Assembly: GCA_964001305.1 (NCBI GenBank)
Contig: CAXFAI010000001.1
Span: 1 to 64,000, forward strand
Direction of reading: 5' to 3'
DNA: 64,000 bases
Source of the DNA: CAJXMH01 sp964001305
Lineage (GTDB): Bacteria > Bacteroidota > Bacteroidia > Flavobacteriales_E > Vicingaceae
Positions within the stretch are counted from its first letter, which is position 1. Each line of letters starts with the position of its first letter. Positions 9,121 through 19,524 of the stretch are shown in pieces. The translations under genes were made by a program, and so were the position numbers. A model generated the notes under the pieces. It did not search any database, had not been told where the DNA came from, and was given only the letters and a program-made list of their open reading frames with translations.

Positions 9121-9378
9121 ATCATCGGTTTTCTAGTGGAATGCAAGCTAAATTAAGCTTTTTCGGTGCCTCAATTTATTATCTTGACTTTACTTATTTT
9201 CTAGAGGAAATTTTCCTAAACCTCTAAGCCATTTTTAATAAAAATACGATTGTCTTTTGTAGTTGTATTCAACTAGATCTAAGCAACACTTCAGCGACAA
9301 TCTCCGTCCTTTAGCAGACTTTTATCATTTACGTTAATAGCTACAAATCACAGTTCTTGACAATTAAAATACCTTAAA

Positions 9379-12300
9379 ATGAGATACCTTTTCTTATTCA
9401 TTTTAGTCTTTGCTATTCAATTCCTCCATGCGCAAGACAGCACGAAAGGCAGCAGTCCTGAAATAATTAGTCAACATTACCTTGAACTTATGAATGATTA
9501 TACGGTAAACTTTTATACCGTGGTAAATGCTGCTGAAGCTTATTTTTCAACGGTAGATAAATCAAAAAAGGGCTCAGGATGGAAACAATATCAACGTTGG
9601 AAATCATTAAATGAATACAAGTATTATCCTTCAGGAGATCGCTCTACTACAGCCCCTGATTTTGCTTGGAAACAATATCAATTATTTATAAAAAATAACC
9701 CCAAACAGCAGAAGGTAGGCCTAAATGAATGGCAAAGCTTGGGACCTTCTTCCATCGATAGTATTACCAAACACTATGCAGTGGGCCTAGGTAGAATAGA
9801 AGACTTTTATGTAAATCCCAATAATGAAAATCAAATTTACTTGAGCTCCAAAAGCGGAGGCTTTTGGAAAACCAACGATGGCGGTTTGAATTGGACTGGT
9901 GGTAGCACAGATACCTTAATGGCAACTGGAGTAAATACTTTTGGGGTATCCCCTACCAATCCTGATTCTATATTAATCAACATTCAAAATGCACAAAATG
10001 AATATTCACATGGACTTTACAGAAGTACAAATGGAGGAAATACTTGGGAATTGTCAAATTTCAATCCTACTGTTTTAGGGTTCGGTGGATTGGGAAGCAG
10101 CTTTAGAATATTAGATGTAAAATACCATCCTAGGATAAAAGATTTAGTATTTATAGGAACTACGGAAGGAATTTATCGCTCGGCTGATAATTTACAAAGT
10201 TGGACAAGATGGAAGAATTCGATAGGTAATACTTACGCTTCAGAAATAACATTTCACCCAACCGTTGACAGTATTATTTACTTCGCGGAAGAATACCCTT
10301 ATGGGACATTTAATGATGAGATTTATCGTTCATTAGATTCAGGTAAGACATTCCAACATTTAAACACCATTGATAGTGTTAGTAATTTCAGAGTGGTGCG
10401 GCTTTCGGTTAGTGACGATTGTCCTGATTGCCTTTATTATGGAAATAACAATGGAGTATGGAAATCGACTGACAGAGGGGATACATTTGAATTTTTATCA
10501 AACCCAAACGAACAATGTCACGGATTTGCAGTTAGCAATTTGGATACAGCCCACATGATTTATGGGTTTATTGATCTTGAAGCTAGTGTTGATGGCGGAA
10601 AGTCTTTCACGCAAGTCACCCAATGGAAATTAAATTCAACGAATTACCCTTCAAATGATTTCAACGAAAGTTTTACTAAAAGCACCAACTATGTGCATGC
10701 TGACGCTAGAAATATAAAGTATATAGGTAATAAATTTTATGTAGCAACAGATGGATTTTTATGTGCAAGTGATGACAATGGCCAAAGCTGGGAAATTTTA
10801 AGTAACGGGACTCAAGTTCGTGAAAACTACAAACTATCTGTTGGTCAAGGAAATAATGCTAGAATCATCTGCGGTTCACAAGACAATGGCAGTAGTTTTC
10901 GAACTGAAAAAGGATGGGTGGAGATTTACGGAGCTGATGGAATGAGCTCAATAATTCATCCCTTAAATGATAAGTATATCATCTGTAGTAGTCAAAATGG
11001 AGGAAGAAGAAGGTCCTACGATGGAGGGTTTGAGTTAGAGAATGCCTCCCCCACCGGCTTTAGTTCTGCAGATTGGATTGCTCCTTTACTTATTGATCCA
11101 ACAGATCACTTCACCATTTATGACTTTCGAAATGCCGTATTTAAATCGAATGATTTTTCTGAAACTCATATAAAACTTGGCGAGCCAACAAGCTTCAATC
11201 AGCCGATTAAGGTGGCTGCTATTGCAGAGAATAATTCTGATATCATTATTGTGGGATATAATGATCGTCTTGAACGATCTATTAATGGGGGTGTCTCGTT
11301 TACTAATATTAGAAACGGTCTGCCCTCATCAATGATTCAAGATATTGCATTTGACCCACGTAATGATAGTGTTTTTGTAGTGGTTTACGGTGGCTATTCC
11401 ATTGACAATAGAAAAATATACCTGACAAGAGATTTAGGAAATAGTTGGGAAAACATATCCTATAACCTACAAAGTATTCCAATAAGAAGTGTAGCCATTG
11501 ACCATTCAGACTCTTCTATCATTTATGTCGGTGGGGAAATTGGAGTCTATTCAAAATCTCTAAACGGTACAAGCTGGGAACTGTATATGAAAAACTTACC
11601 CAATGTGGCTATACGAGATTTAGAAATAATGTACGGCTCTAATTCATTAAGGGCTGCAACTTGGGGCCGAGGCTTATGGGAAACAAGCTTGAAGTATAGA
11701 GCTTCCTTTCCTTCCATTATAAATACCAATATCTCTTCCCCTGTTACTAAAATCACACCTAAAGCATCTGTACCTCAATTTGTTCACGCCGTAGTTTCTT
11801 ATCACGATACGTTGAGTAAGGTGTATGTAAAATGGGGATTGAATTCTTTAAGCTTAGACAGTACCATAGAAATGGAAAACACGACAGATTCCACTTGGGT
11901 TTCTATTAAAGAACTTCCTAGAGGAACAGAGGGAGATCAAATATTTTTTAAAGTTTATGCCATCGGAATTAACAATGATACTTCCGAAACCTACCGCTTT
12001 ATGTACAATGTAAATGTTGTCAGATATTGTGAATCCAAAGGAAATTCAAATCAATATGATCTTTTTATCAAGAACATCAAATTAGATTCATGGACCAACA
12101 GTAGTTTAAATACGGAATACAAATTTTATGATAGTATTTCATACGACGTTTATATCGATTCTACTTATCAGCTAACCATTGAAACTAATGCTGACTTTGA
12201 GAGCAACCAATTTGGGGCATGGATAGATTATAATAATGATGAAGTATTTGATGAGAGTGAGCGCATTCTTTATTACACAAGGGGTGGCGATAGTCTGACA

Positions 12301-13125
12301 AGGGAGTTTACTATTCCTAAACATGCCAAAGTTGGAGATACCGTTCGGTTGCGAATTCGTTTGACTCGTTTTCGACAAGCACTACCCTGTGGGGATGCGC
12401 CAGGAGAGGTTGAAGATTACCAGCTAGTAATCCTAGAGCAACCTAAATTTTCATTTACAATTAATTCTGATACCCTCTGCTATGGTGAAAAGTTAAAGTT
12501 TAAATATACAGGTGATCTTATGGACTCTATAAAATGGACCATCTCCATGGGTAATATCCACTACACTTCCAAAAATACTCTTGATTCTATTGAATTAAGT
12601 CATGCAGGTAGTTATCAACTTAATCTTATTGGCTTCAAAGATGGTCAAGAATTGATGGTTAATGAACCACAAATCATACATCAGCTAGATACTTTTAACT
12701 ATGTTATCACAACTTCAGAAACATCACTCTCCTTACCTGAAATAGGTTACAACTATCAGTGGATTTCTTGCACAAATAATACCCAAGCCTTACAAGCTGA
12801 AAAGGCGAGTACTTTTGTACCAGCTCATAATGGTCAATTTGCAGTAAAAATATCAATTGCCCATTGTACCCTAACTTCTGATTGTATACCTTTTGTTTCA
12901 AAACAAACTTTCAGGGTTTACCCTAACCCAATGGACAATTTATTATGGATTGAAACCAACTTGAGTTTCACTGAAATTCCTTTTAAACTTTATGATCTGA
13001 AAGGTAATTTAGTTTTAAAGCAAACCATCACTACCAACAGACAGTCTTTATCAATTGAAGAATTACAAAGCGGTTTGTACATTTTAAGCTATTTAGGCAC
13101 ACTACAGAAGATAGTCAAGCTATAA
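9379..13125 (+). CDS. Large T9SS protein with sortilin/BNR-like repeats and GEVED domain
   Basis: This 1248-residue exported protein has a signal peptide at residues 1-19 (ends LHAQ). From about residue 130 to 760 it shows VPS10/sortilin or BNR-type propeller repeats with Asp-box-like turns (WKTNDGGLNW near 165, STNGGNTW, SLDSGKTF, STDRGDTF, SDDNGQSW, NGGVSF). A GEVED domain spans about 890-1020 (GAWIDYNNDEVFDES, closing with GEVEDYQLVI). A YQWISC module lies near 1125. The T9SS type A tail starts near 1177 (YPNPMDN) and ends with LQKIVKL. The whole looks like a cell-surface or released binding protein; no protease or glycosidase motif is seen. The upstream 258-bp gap is divergent with the 8335 gene. 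A strong hairpin follows at 13201. Confidence 0.88.
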   Translation: MRYLFLFILVFAIQFLHAQDSTKGSSPEIISQHYLELMNDYTVNFYTVVNAAEAYFSTVDKSKKGSGWKQYQRWKSLNEYKYYPSGDRSTTAPDFAWKQYQLFIKNNPKQQKVGLNEWQSLGPSSIDSITKHYAVGLGRIEDFYVNPNNENQIYLSSKSGGFWKTNDGGLNWTGGSTDTLMATGVNTFGVSPTNPDSILINIQNAQNEYSHGLYRSTNGGNTWELSNFNPTVLGFGGLGSSFRILDVKYHPRIKDLVFIGTTEGIYRSADNLQSWTRWKNSIGNTYASEITFHPTVDSIIYFAEEYPYGTFNDEIYRSLDSGKTFQHLNTIDSVSNFRVVRLSVSDDCPDCLYYGNNNGVWKSTDRGDTFEFLSNPNEQCHGFAVSNLDTAHMIYGFIDLEASVDGGKSFTQVTQWKLNSTNYPSNDFNESFTKSTNYVHADARNIKYIGNKFYVATDGFLCASDDNGQSWEILSNGTQVRENYKLSVGQGNNARIICGSQDNGSSFRTEKGWVEIYGADGMSSIIHPLNDKYIICSSQNGGRRRSYDGGFELENASPTGFSSADWIAPLLIDPTDHFTIYDFRNAVFKSNDFSETHIKLGEPTSFNQPIKVAAIAENNSDIIIVGYNDRLERSINGGVSFTNIRNGLPSSMIQDIAFDPRNDSVFVVVYGGYSIDNRKIYLTRDLGNSWENISYNLQSIPIRSVAIDHSDSSIIYVGGEIGVYSKSLNGTSWELYMKNLPNVAIRDLEIMYGSNSLRAATWGRGLWETSLKYRASFPSIINTNISSPVTKITPKASVPQFVHAVVSYHDTLSKVYVKWGLNSLSLDSTIEMENTTDSTWVSIKELPRGTEGDQIFFKVYAIGINNDTSETYRFMYNVNVVRYCESKGNSNQYDLFIKNIKLDSWTNSSLNTEYKFYDSISYDVYIDSTYQLTIETNADFESNQFGAWIDYNNDEVFDESERILYYTRGGDSLTREFTIPKHAKVGDTVRLRIRLTRFRQALPCGDAPGEVEDYQLVILEQPKFSFTINSDTLCYGEKLKFKYTGDLMDSIKWTISMGNIHYTSKNTLDSIELSHAGSYQLNLIGFKDGQELMVNEPQIIHQLDTFNYVITTSETSLSLPEIGYNYQWISCTNNTQALQAEKASTFVPAHNGQFAVKISIAHCTLTSDCIPFVSKQTFRVYPNPMDNLLWIETNLSFTEIPFKLYDLKGNLVLKQTITTNRQSLSIEELQSGLYILSYLGTLQKIVKL

Positions 13126-13200
13126 ATGAAAACTTTAGTTTGAATAAAACAAGTTTGAAAACCCATATTTCACGCTTTATGTAGCGAGCGAGATATTAAA

Positions 13201-13239
13201 AAAAAGCAGCAAGCCAAACGCACGGCTTACTGCTTTTTT
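13201..13239. terminator. Bidirectional intrinsic terminator
   Basis: The hairpin AGCAG-c-AAGCC / GGCTT-a-CTGCT has an 8-nt loop. It is flanked by a run of A on the left and six T on the right, so it can serve both convergent genes (9379 on plus, 13264 on minus). Confidence 0.85.
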
Positions 13240-13263
13240 ACGATATAGTCGGTTTTGTTGTTT

Positions 13264-13917
13264 CTAGAAATTAACCCCAAAATACAGGTTGGGCTCAAAA
13301 AGGAAGAAGTCATCCCATTTATCATCTAGCTTTTTAAATTCTTCTGGAGCTTCTGTATCGATTGCCCAAAACTGCCCATGAACTTGTGGTTCTATAAAGA
13401 AGCGTTTGCTTTTGCCAAAAGCAATGTGGTAACCCAGGTGTACAGAAGTGTACAATTTGAAACCATTTTCAATCTTATTGTTGTCTTCATCTAAATAGGT
13501 TTTATACTGTGGCAATACTTCAAGTGTGCTAAAAAGTCCTTTCCACAGCATTCTTTGGTAAGACAGACCTATTCCACTATGTCTGACGAATCCCGGATAA
13601 TACTCACTCCCATTATCAACCTTGTCGAGTAAGTCATCTCCCCATTGTATACCCATGGGTTGGAACAAACGCCAAGTGGCCAATTTAATTCCGATGATAT
13701 TCTTATCATCCAAATTGCGCTTAATGTGCACTTCAAAATGTTGGGTATTGGTTTTATCGTTCCAAGGTTGATCCAAGTATTGCGGATACGCAATGATTGG
13801 GACGCTGATTCGGTACTTGTACTTTACTTTTTGATTTTGAGTACTGTCATTTTCTTGTGCAAAAGCAGTTAAACTGTAATAAATAACTAGCAGAATGGTG
13901 AGACTTACATTTTTCAT
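13264..13917 (-). CDS. Probable outer-membrane beta-barrel protein, unknown function
   Basis: This 217-residue protein has a clear signal peptide (residues 1-20, ends AFAQ). Alternating hydrophobic and polar strands follow (HFEVHIKRNL, NIIGIKLATW, GFKLYTSVHLGYHIAFG), with aromatic girdle residues and a terminal Phe (YFGVNF), the usual end of a BAM-inserted barrel. Eight or so strands fit the length. I recognise no named family. It is transcribed alone; the shared terminator lies just downstream and a 168-bp gap lies upstream. A porin-like or lipid-modifying role is possible but unsupported by a motif. Confidence 0.65.
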   Translation of the reverse strand: MKNVSLTILLVIYYSLTAFAQENDSTQNQKVKYKYRISVPIIAYPQYLDQPWNDKTNTQHFEVHIKRNLDDKNIIGIKLATWRLFQPMGIQWGDDLLDKVDNGSEYYPGFVRHSGIGLSYQRMLWKGLFSTLEVLPQYKTYLDEDNNKIENGFKLYTSVHLGYHIAFGKSKRFFIEPQVHGQFWAIDTEAPEEFKKLDDKWDDFFLFEPNLYFGVNF

Positions 13918-14085
13918 ACTCTTAATTCTTGATGTTTAAATTGTTTGGATTTAAGCTGTTGTTTTTATTTGACGGGGCAAAAGTGCGTGGAATTCAAGGG
14001 CTTTGCGTCCCAAAATGAAATAGCGGACCTCTTGATGAAAATCAGGACTTTTTAGGATTCACCACCCCTAGCCTACTTTTTTAAT

Positions 14086-15909
14086 TTGTTTTGGCTGCAA
14101 AAGGCGAAGTATGTACTTTTAGCGCCTTATTTTAAAACCTTGATTGATCAAAAGTCTATAGCTGTACTACCGCTTGAGAATCTCAGTTCCGATCCGGAGA
14201 ATGAGTATTTCGCAGATGGTATGTCGGAAGAGATAATAAATGCCTTGAGCAAAATAGAAGGCTTAAAGGTAACTGCCCGCACCTCTTCTTTTGTTTTTAA
14301 AGGAAAAAAGGAAGACGTACGGATTATTGGAAATCAGCTTGGGGTGAGCACCGTATTGGAAGGTAGCATTCGAAAAGTGGGCAAGCGAATTCGAGTGACG
14401 ACTCAGTTGATTCGAACGGATAATGGTTTTCACATTTGGTCTGATAATTTTGATCGTCAGTTGGATGATGTCTTTGAATTGCAAGATGAAATCAGCCTTT
14501 TGGTGGCCGATAAGATTCGTGAGAATTTTGGTCACTTAAAGATTAAAAGTCATTTGGTGAAAAGCTCCACAGCTAATGTGGAAGCGTATAACATATATCT
14601 GAAAGGGCGATTTAATCATTTGAAATGGGATGAAGAAGGAATCCAGAAAGCCATCGAACTCTATTCAACTTGTATTGCCATGGACCCTACTTACGCAGAA
14701 CCTCATTTTGGTTTGGCATATTGTTATGCCATGGCAGGCTCTTGGTGGCCGGAGCCTTCGCTCTTAGCAGAAGCGGAAGAACACATTAATAAAGGCTTTT
14801 CCCTAGATGATCAATCGGCACAAGGCTATTATGCACAAGCTACTTTGAGTTTTTGGGGGCATTGGGACTTTCATAAAGGACAAGAAAACTACCTGAAAGC
14901 CATACAGCTCAGTCCCAAATACACCGAAGCTGAAGAAGGTTTGGTTGAATTATACACTGCCGTGGGTGACTTTGAAAACGCCTTAAAGCATGTGGAAAAC
15001 ATCCTCAAATTCAACCCCCTCTCAGCCAATCATTTTTACACCAAGGCCAATATCTTTTATCTTCAAAATGATTTAAAAGAGGCGGAATACTTTACAGATC
15101 AAGCACTTTTAATCGACCCTCAGTTTACACATGCCATTTGCTTAAAGCAATTGTGTTTAATTCATAGAGGCAAGCTAGATGAGCTACGTTACTATTTGGA
15201 GCATACACCCATGGTGGAACGTTCAGAAGCTTGTCTTTTGCTCTTTGAACTGATTCATGAAAGCAAAGCTATTTCTGCCCAAACCATTGATGAAGAGCTA
15301 AAGCGAGAAGTTCCTATACCGCTTTTTCCTTGGACGCTCTTTCTTAAAATATACGCCAAGAGAACCAAAGATGCTGAAGCGGAATTAAAAGATGCCGTGG
15401 AACGAAAAATAGGACAGTATGTCAATTTCAAATCGCATCCCCTCTATCGACCTTTATCTCATTCTGTGGTATTTCAAAAACTGGCCTCTGAAAATTTAGT
15501 AAGCAATGGTTCATCATTTGAATGGCCTGTTAAAGCTGACAAAAGTGTCTTGCTGAGCAAAGAAGAAGCTGAACCTTTAATTCGGAAGCTGAATGAACTT
15601 ATGGAAGAAGAACAGGCCTTTTTAAATAATACGACCTCTTTGCGTTCAACCGCAGAAAGTATTGACACCACATCCAATAAGCTCTCTTACCTACTCAATG
15701 AATTTCTAGGCAAGAACTTTAATGAGTACCTCAATGGCTATCGCTTGGAAGCCTTTCAGAAAATGGCCCTAGACCCTCAAAACAGTCATTTGACCTTACT
15801 TGGTTTAGCCTATGAAAGCGGCTTTAAGTCAAAATCGGTGTTTAATGATTTTTTCAAGAAGTCAACGGGACTAACTCCTAAAGCTTGGGTGAAGAAGCAT
15901 AAGGTTTAA
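14086..15909 (+). CDS. TolB/FlgO-like + TPR + AraC-type HTH regulator
   Basis: This 607-residue protein has three parts. Residues about 22-150 form the domain often found after CadC-like or adenylate-cyclase-type regulators (KSIAVLPLENLSSDPENEYF, then DGMSEEIINALSKI and VLEGSIRKVGKRIRV). Residues about 165-350 are TPR repeats. Residues about 525-607 are an AraC-type DNA-binding domain, with two helix-turn-helix units and LTPKAWVKKHK at the end. It probably couples a protein-protein or ligand signal to transcription; its targets are unknown. The start is uncertain. The frame opens after a TAG at 14053 and the only upstream start is a TTG at 14086 with no good ribosome-binding site, while the next ATG (14221) lies inside the conserved domain. 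No transmembrane segment is seen. It is monocistronic. Confidence 0.8.
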   Translation: MFWLQKAKYVLLAPYFKTLIDQKSIAVLPLENLSSDPENEYFADGMSEEIINALSKIEGLKVTARTSSFVFKGKKEDVRIIGNQLGVSTVLEGSIRKVGKRIRVTTQLIRTDNGFHIWSDNFDRQLDDVFELQDEISLLVADKIRENFGHLKIKSHLVKSSTANVEAYNIYLKGRFNHLKWDEEGIQKAIELYSTCIAMDPTYAEPHFGLAYCYAMAGSWWPEPSLLAEAEEHINKGFSLDDQSAQGYYAQATLSFWGHWDFHKGQENYLKAIQLSPKYTEAEEGLVELYTAVGDFENALKHVENILKFNPLSANHFYTKANIFYLQNDLKEAEYFTDQALLIDPQFTHAICLKQLCLIHRGKLDELRYYLEHTPMVERSEACLLLFELIHESKAISAQTIDEELKREVPIPLFPWTLFLKIYAKRTKDAEAELKDAVERKIGQYVNFKSHPLYRPLSHSVVFQKLASENLVSNGSSFEWPVKADKSVLLSKEEAEPLIRKLNELMEEEQAFLNNTTSLRSTAESIDTTSNKLSYLLNEFLGKNFNEYLNGYRLEAFQKMALDPQNSHLTLLGLAYESGFKSKSVFNDFFKKSTGLTPKAWVKKHKV

Positions 15910-16266
15910 ATCGCTATTTAGCTTTTAAAAAGGCAAAGCAATCAAATTAAATAGCACAATTATATATTGATATATAGTATTGATATTTGGCATATTACGA
16001 ACCTTTACTTCATCTAAAACTTACGGTCTTGTTGAGTTCTTTATAGAGATGTAGGCCCAAGATAAGATCGCACCTCGCTTCGGTGTGCATCGGTTGAAAA
16101 ACTATTTCAGAACTGAGGCGGATCGCTTAGAATGAAAGAAGGAATTGATTAAAAAAGCTGTTGAAACTTTTTAAAACATACCTGCATTTATTAATAACTT
16201 GCAATTAATAGCAACAAAAAGCCCCTACTTCACAGTAGGGGTCAACATTCAATTTACCGAAAACAT
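15910..16266. other. Intergenic, 357 bp, no gene seen
   Basis: Apart from the terminator at 16222-16241, the gap holds an AT-rich tract near 15960-15990 and a patch near 16060-16130 that is richer in G and C than its surroundings, with short GATCGC words at both ends. I see no ORF, tRNA or defined repeat. The patch could be a decayed repeat or a remnant of a small RNA gene, but nothing firm supports that. Confidence 0.4.
16222..16241 (-). terminator. Intrinsic terminator for the 17838-16267 genes
   Basis: A perfect 8-bp stem (CCCCTACT / AGTAGGGG) has a 4-nt loop. On the minus strand it is followed by CTTTTTG. It lies 26 bp beyond the stop of the gene ending at 16267. Confidence 0.8.
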
Positions 16267-17817
16267 TTAGTAATTCATTTTCTTCATGTTCATTTCAATG
16301 CGCTTTTCTTTTTTAAAGAATTCGACAAACAATATATTAGCACCTTGTGCAGGCAATACCCGAATAAAATCAGCCTCGGTATCTATGTCTAATTTATCGG
16401 TTACATACTCACCTCCAGTATTAGAAATTACACCGGCCACTGAGCGGTTTTTCTCCTTCTTACGCTTCTCATAATTTTGATAAAACAGCACAAAACTTTT
16501 ACCTTGGTTAATGGTTTTTAAACCTGAAAAATCAAAACAACCGTATGCATTTGCCACATAACCTAACATTATTGGAGCTGCACCCCAAGCCGGTAAATCA
16601 TACTTTGATGCTGATTTTTCAACAATTTCTACTTTTTGAAAATTAAATTCACTATCAAATTCAAAAAGGTAAAAATCACCTATTTCAACGGTCATGTATG
16701 CAAGACCGCTTGCATCTCCACTAGCAGCAGCCAAAGCTTTTAAAGCGGTATTTGATCCTTTATTAGCTCTTCTAAATGATTCACCTATGCCGTATATTTT
16801 TCCATTTTCAGCACGTACAAATTCATGAAAAAATAAAAATCCGATATCATCAAATTTATTGTGTTGATTCACTGCTAATGTACTAGCTACATCCTTTTTC
16901 CAACTGATGTATTTCTTACTCAATTCCTTCCCATCGGTACTTAATTCGGTATTGGCAATCCCAATACTTCTGCCATTCATCATGTTTTCATCTTTACTAA
17001 AGTAATAACTCAACAAATTTATTTTATTGGTTTTCTTATTGTATATAGCATTAATGGGGCTTTCTTGATATTTGGAAGATTTTACTTCATAGCGAAAAGT
17101 TTCTTTTCCGTTGGTAATGTCAGTTCCTACTACAAAAAATCGAATGTCTCTTGACATACGACTAGGCTTGGTAGCCAGCAAGCTTGTTACTAAGTCTTCT
17201 GTGGCACTTAATGGCCCTAAGGTTTGAGACTCTTCAGCGTTCTCATCCGACTTGGTTTCCCAACTGCTCTTTTTTCCATCATTTGAATAATAAGTAAGAA
17301 TATATCCGTCAGAATTATTTTTAACCATACGATACTCTAAAAAACCAATATTGCCTACAGGAATAATTGAAGGTGTCATTTTAGTTTCACCATTGATACT
17401 GAAGAGAATCATTTTCTTTTCAATTTTCCTCGCTTCGTACTTTTCTGTATCTACTTTGTTCCCTTCATTGTCGTAAAATATTAATGAGACCATTTTCTCC
17501 TTTACATCATAAAACTTGAAACAAAGACGGTTTTGATTGTATGAAGATTCCAACAAGTGAAAATATTTACTAGCAATTAAAGTTTTAGTTGCTACTTTTT
17601 CAGTGTTTTCATCGAAAATGACCAATTTATAACTGTAATCTTTACTTTTTAATTTATCAGCTTTGTAGAACATATAATAGCCTTTTACATCATTATTACC
17701 CTTAATGGCTCTGATGTTTGAAGGATTTACTTTAATAACATTGTTGATTTTCTTTTGAGCCATCATACTACTATGTATTAAGAAGATGGCCAAGATGGCG
17801 ATTAGTGCTTTTTTCAT
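16267..17817 (-). CDS. Secreted protein of unknown function (possibly DUF6770-like)
   Basis: This 516-residue protein has a signal peptide (residues 1-20, ends MMAQ). The mature part is rich in Lys, Asn and Ser with short beta segments (YYMFYKADKL, YSYKLVIFDEN, FRYEVKSSKY) spread along its length, and looks like an irregular propeller. There is no lipobox, no T9SS tail and no catalytic motif I can name. It recalls the DUF6770 proteins of Bacteroidota, but I cannot confirm this. The M48 protease gene lies 20 bp upstream on the same strand, so the two are probably cotranscribed and end at the 16222 terminator. The protein is expected in the periplasm or the inner face of the outer membrane. Confidence 0.65.
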   Translation of the reverse strand: MKKALIAILAIFLIHSSMMAQKKINNVIKVNPSNIRAIKGNNDVKGYYMFYKADKLKSKDYSYKLVIFDENTEKVATKTLIASKYFHLLESSYNQNRLCFKFYDVKEKMVSLIFYDNEGNKVDTEKYEARKIEKKMILFSINGETKMTPSIIPVGNIGFLEYRMVKNNSDGYILTYYSNDGKKSSWETKSDENAEESQTLGPLSATEDLVTSLLATKPSRMSRDIRFFVVGTDITNGKETFRYEVKSSKYQESPINAIYNKKTNKINLLSYYFSKDENMMNGRSIGIANTELSTDGKELSKKYISWKKDVASTLAVNQHNKFDDIGFLFFHEFVRAENGKIYGIGESFRRANKGSNTALKALAAASGDASGLAYMTVEIGDFYLFEFDSEFNFQKVEIVEKSASKYDLPAWGAAPIMLGYVANAYGCFDFSGLKTINQGKSFVLFYQNYEKRKKEKNRSVAGVISNTGGEYVTDKLDIDTEADFIRVLPAQGANILFVEFFKKEKRIEMNMKKMNY

Positions 17818-17837
17818 GTTTTGATTTTAAGCGTTGG

Positions 17838-19295
17838 TTAATAATTAATAAAACTGTTTAATGGATATTGCTCCTTAAACTGATCAAGTTCCTCTTTTTG
17901 AGGTAATCGATTTTCTTTGATGCATTTTTGTTGTAATTCTAAATAAGTAAGATAGCCTTGGTCGTCGTTCAACTGCTCCTTTGTCGATTGAATCACTTGG
18001 CTAATGTAGGCTAAGCTCAATTTCTTTAATTCTGAAAGTCTGATGTTTTCTATAATGACGAGCAACTGATGGTAATTAATTGGGAATTCTTCTCTGGGCA
18101 ATGGCAAGTAGTTCCAAAGCATATGATCTTTTTGTGCAAAATAGATTTCTGCTAAACAGTTCGCAATAAAAACATCGAGAAATGGCTCGTTTCTGACAGC
18201 ATTCTTTAATTGCAATGAATGAAGAATACACAATGCATATCTTCGATTTTCAATATCTTGAAAAAGCAATTCATAATCACTGATTAATCCCAATTGGATA
18301 AAGTTCTGTTCGATTTGAACAGTGTCTCTACTTTTTATAGCAAAATCTGATTGCACAAAGTCAATCCGTTGCTTACAATCAGGATGAGTTTTTAAAGCGT
18401 TTATTAAAGCCGTGTCTTCTATCTCCTTTAACTCCATTCCTTGGCTATTCAAAAGTAAATTCTTCTCAAACACATAATCTGCTTGACTAAATAATTCACT
18501 ATAATTCAGCTTGATTTGGTACTTTCCACCATCGCAACGATCTAGTATTTCGAGGAGTTCAATAATTGAAGACAACTCGTAGTTTGAATTACTAAGTAAA
18601 AAGGCAGCCATTGAATCAGCTTGCGTTTCAAGTGATCTTTGCATGGTTCGCTGATTCATAGCACTCTCTAACTGAAATTGCTCCAACCTAGCCATTTGTT
18701 CATATTCAGATCGACTTATTTTTCGAAGTTTTTTCTTGGTCTCCTTATTACTATCATACTCCTTTTTGTGGAGTATTCCTTCCTCCATATGTTTTAACTG
18801 ATGATGAGCAAATTCATGAGCTAAGAGCGCAGCTAATTGGTCTTCATTCTGAAGTAAACTTATCATCCCCAGGTTAATCACAATTATGCCATTACCAAAA
18901 CAATAGGCATTCGGAATTCTACTCTTACTTATCAGCACATGGTTGTACAATTGCGTTTCTGAATTAGCCGCTTTTAGCTCATCGAGAACTCGATTTACCA
19001 TAGGGTAAAACAAAGTATCAAACAACATGCTTTCATAGTCCAGAAAATCTTGCTGAAGTTCCAGAACTTCTTTATAAGCTTCTCTTACTTCTTTGACATG
19101 GTGTTGATTATAAAGCTTATCGTGAATTTGCTCTAAACTATCTAGGGCTTGTTTAAAACTAGCCGGGTTCGATGCCAAACGATGGTAGAAATTAGTTTTT
19201 AAAGAATCATTCTGAACACAATCAAAATTGAAATGAGAAGCAGCATGAACATTGCTTAAAATGAATAGAAAAAATAATAAAATTTGGGTAGACAA
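17838..19295 (-). CDS. M48-family zinc metalloprotease, exported
   Basis: This 485-residue protein has a signal peptide at 1-18 (ends VHA). The HExxH zinc site is at residues 160-164 (HEFAH, inside LLAHEFAHHQLKHMEEG). The third ligand region is ETQAD at 223-227, the spacing expected for M48/Ste24-like peptidases. PNAYCFGNGIIVINLGMI (129-145) is the usual strand before the active helix. The remaining 240 residues are helical, with no clear TPR. BepA-like M48 proteins in the periplasm handle outer-membrane protein quality control; a comparable role is inference. The start is the ATG giving the signal peptide. The gene probably forms a two-gene unit with the 16267 gene, with 20 bp between them. 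Confidence 0.85.
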   Translation of the reverse strand: MSTQILLFFLFILSNVHAASHFNFDCVQNDSLKTNFYHRLASNPASFKQALDSLEQIHDKLYNQHHVKEVREAYKEVLELQQDFLDYESMLFDTLFYPMVNRVLDELKAANSETQLYNHVLISKSRIPNAYCFGNGIIVINLGMISLLQNEDQLAALLAHEFAHHQLKHMEEGILHKKEYDSNKETKKKLRKISRSEYEQMARLEQFQLESAMNQRTMQRSLETQADSMAAFLLSNSNYELSSIIELLEILDRCDGGKYQIKLNYSELFSQADYVFEKNLLLNSQGMELKEIEDTALINALKTHPDCKQRIDFVQSDFAIKSRDTVQIEQNFIQLGLISDYELLFQDIENRRYALCILHSLQLKNAVRNEPFLDVFIANCLAEIYFAQKDHMLWNYLPLPREEFPINYHQLLVIIENIRLSELKKLSLAYISQVIQSTKEQLNDDQGYLTYLELQQKCIKENRLPQKEELDQFKEQYPLNSFINY

Positions 19296-19524
19296 GAAAG
19301 TATTAATCGGTAGAAAGCTTTAGGTTTATCACTTTAGTTTTTTCAAAAATAAGGACTAAATGTTAAAATCATTTAAATATGCAATCCTTTTTCTATTAAC
19401 TCAGATAAACCTTTGTTGAAAAAAGGCCATTATTTGATTATAAATTAATCTCAACTATTTAACAAGAACGAATAGGCAATTAACTTTAGTCAAGAAATTC
19501 AAGCTCTTTCTAAAAAACTAAGCT

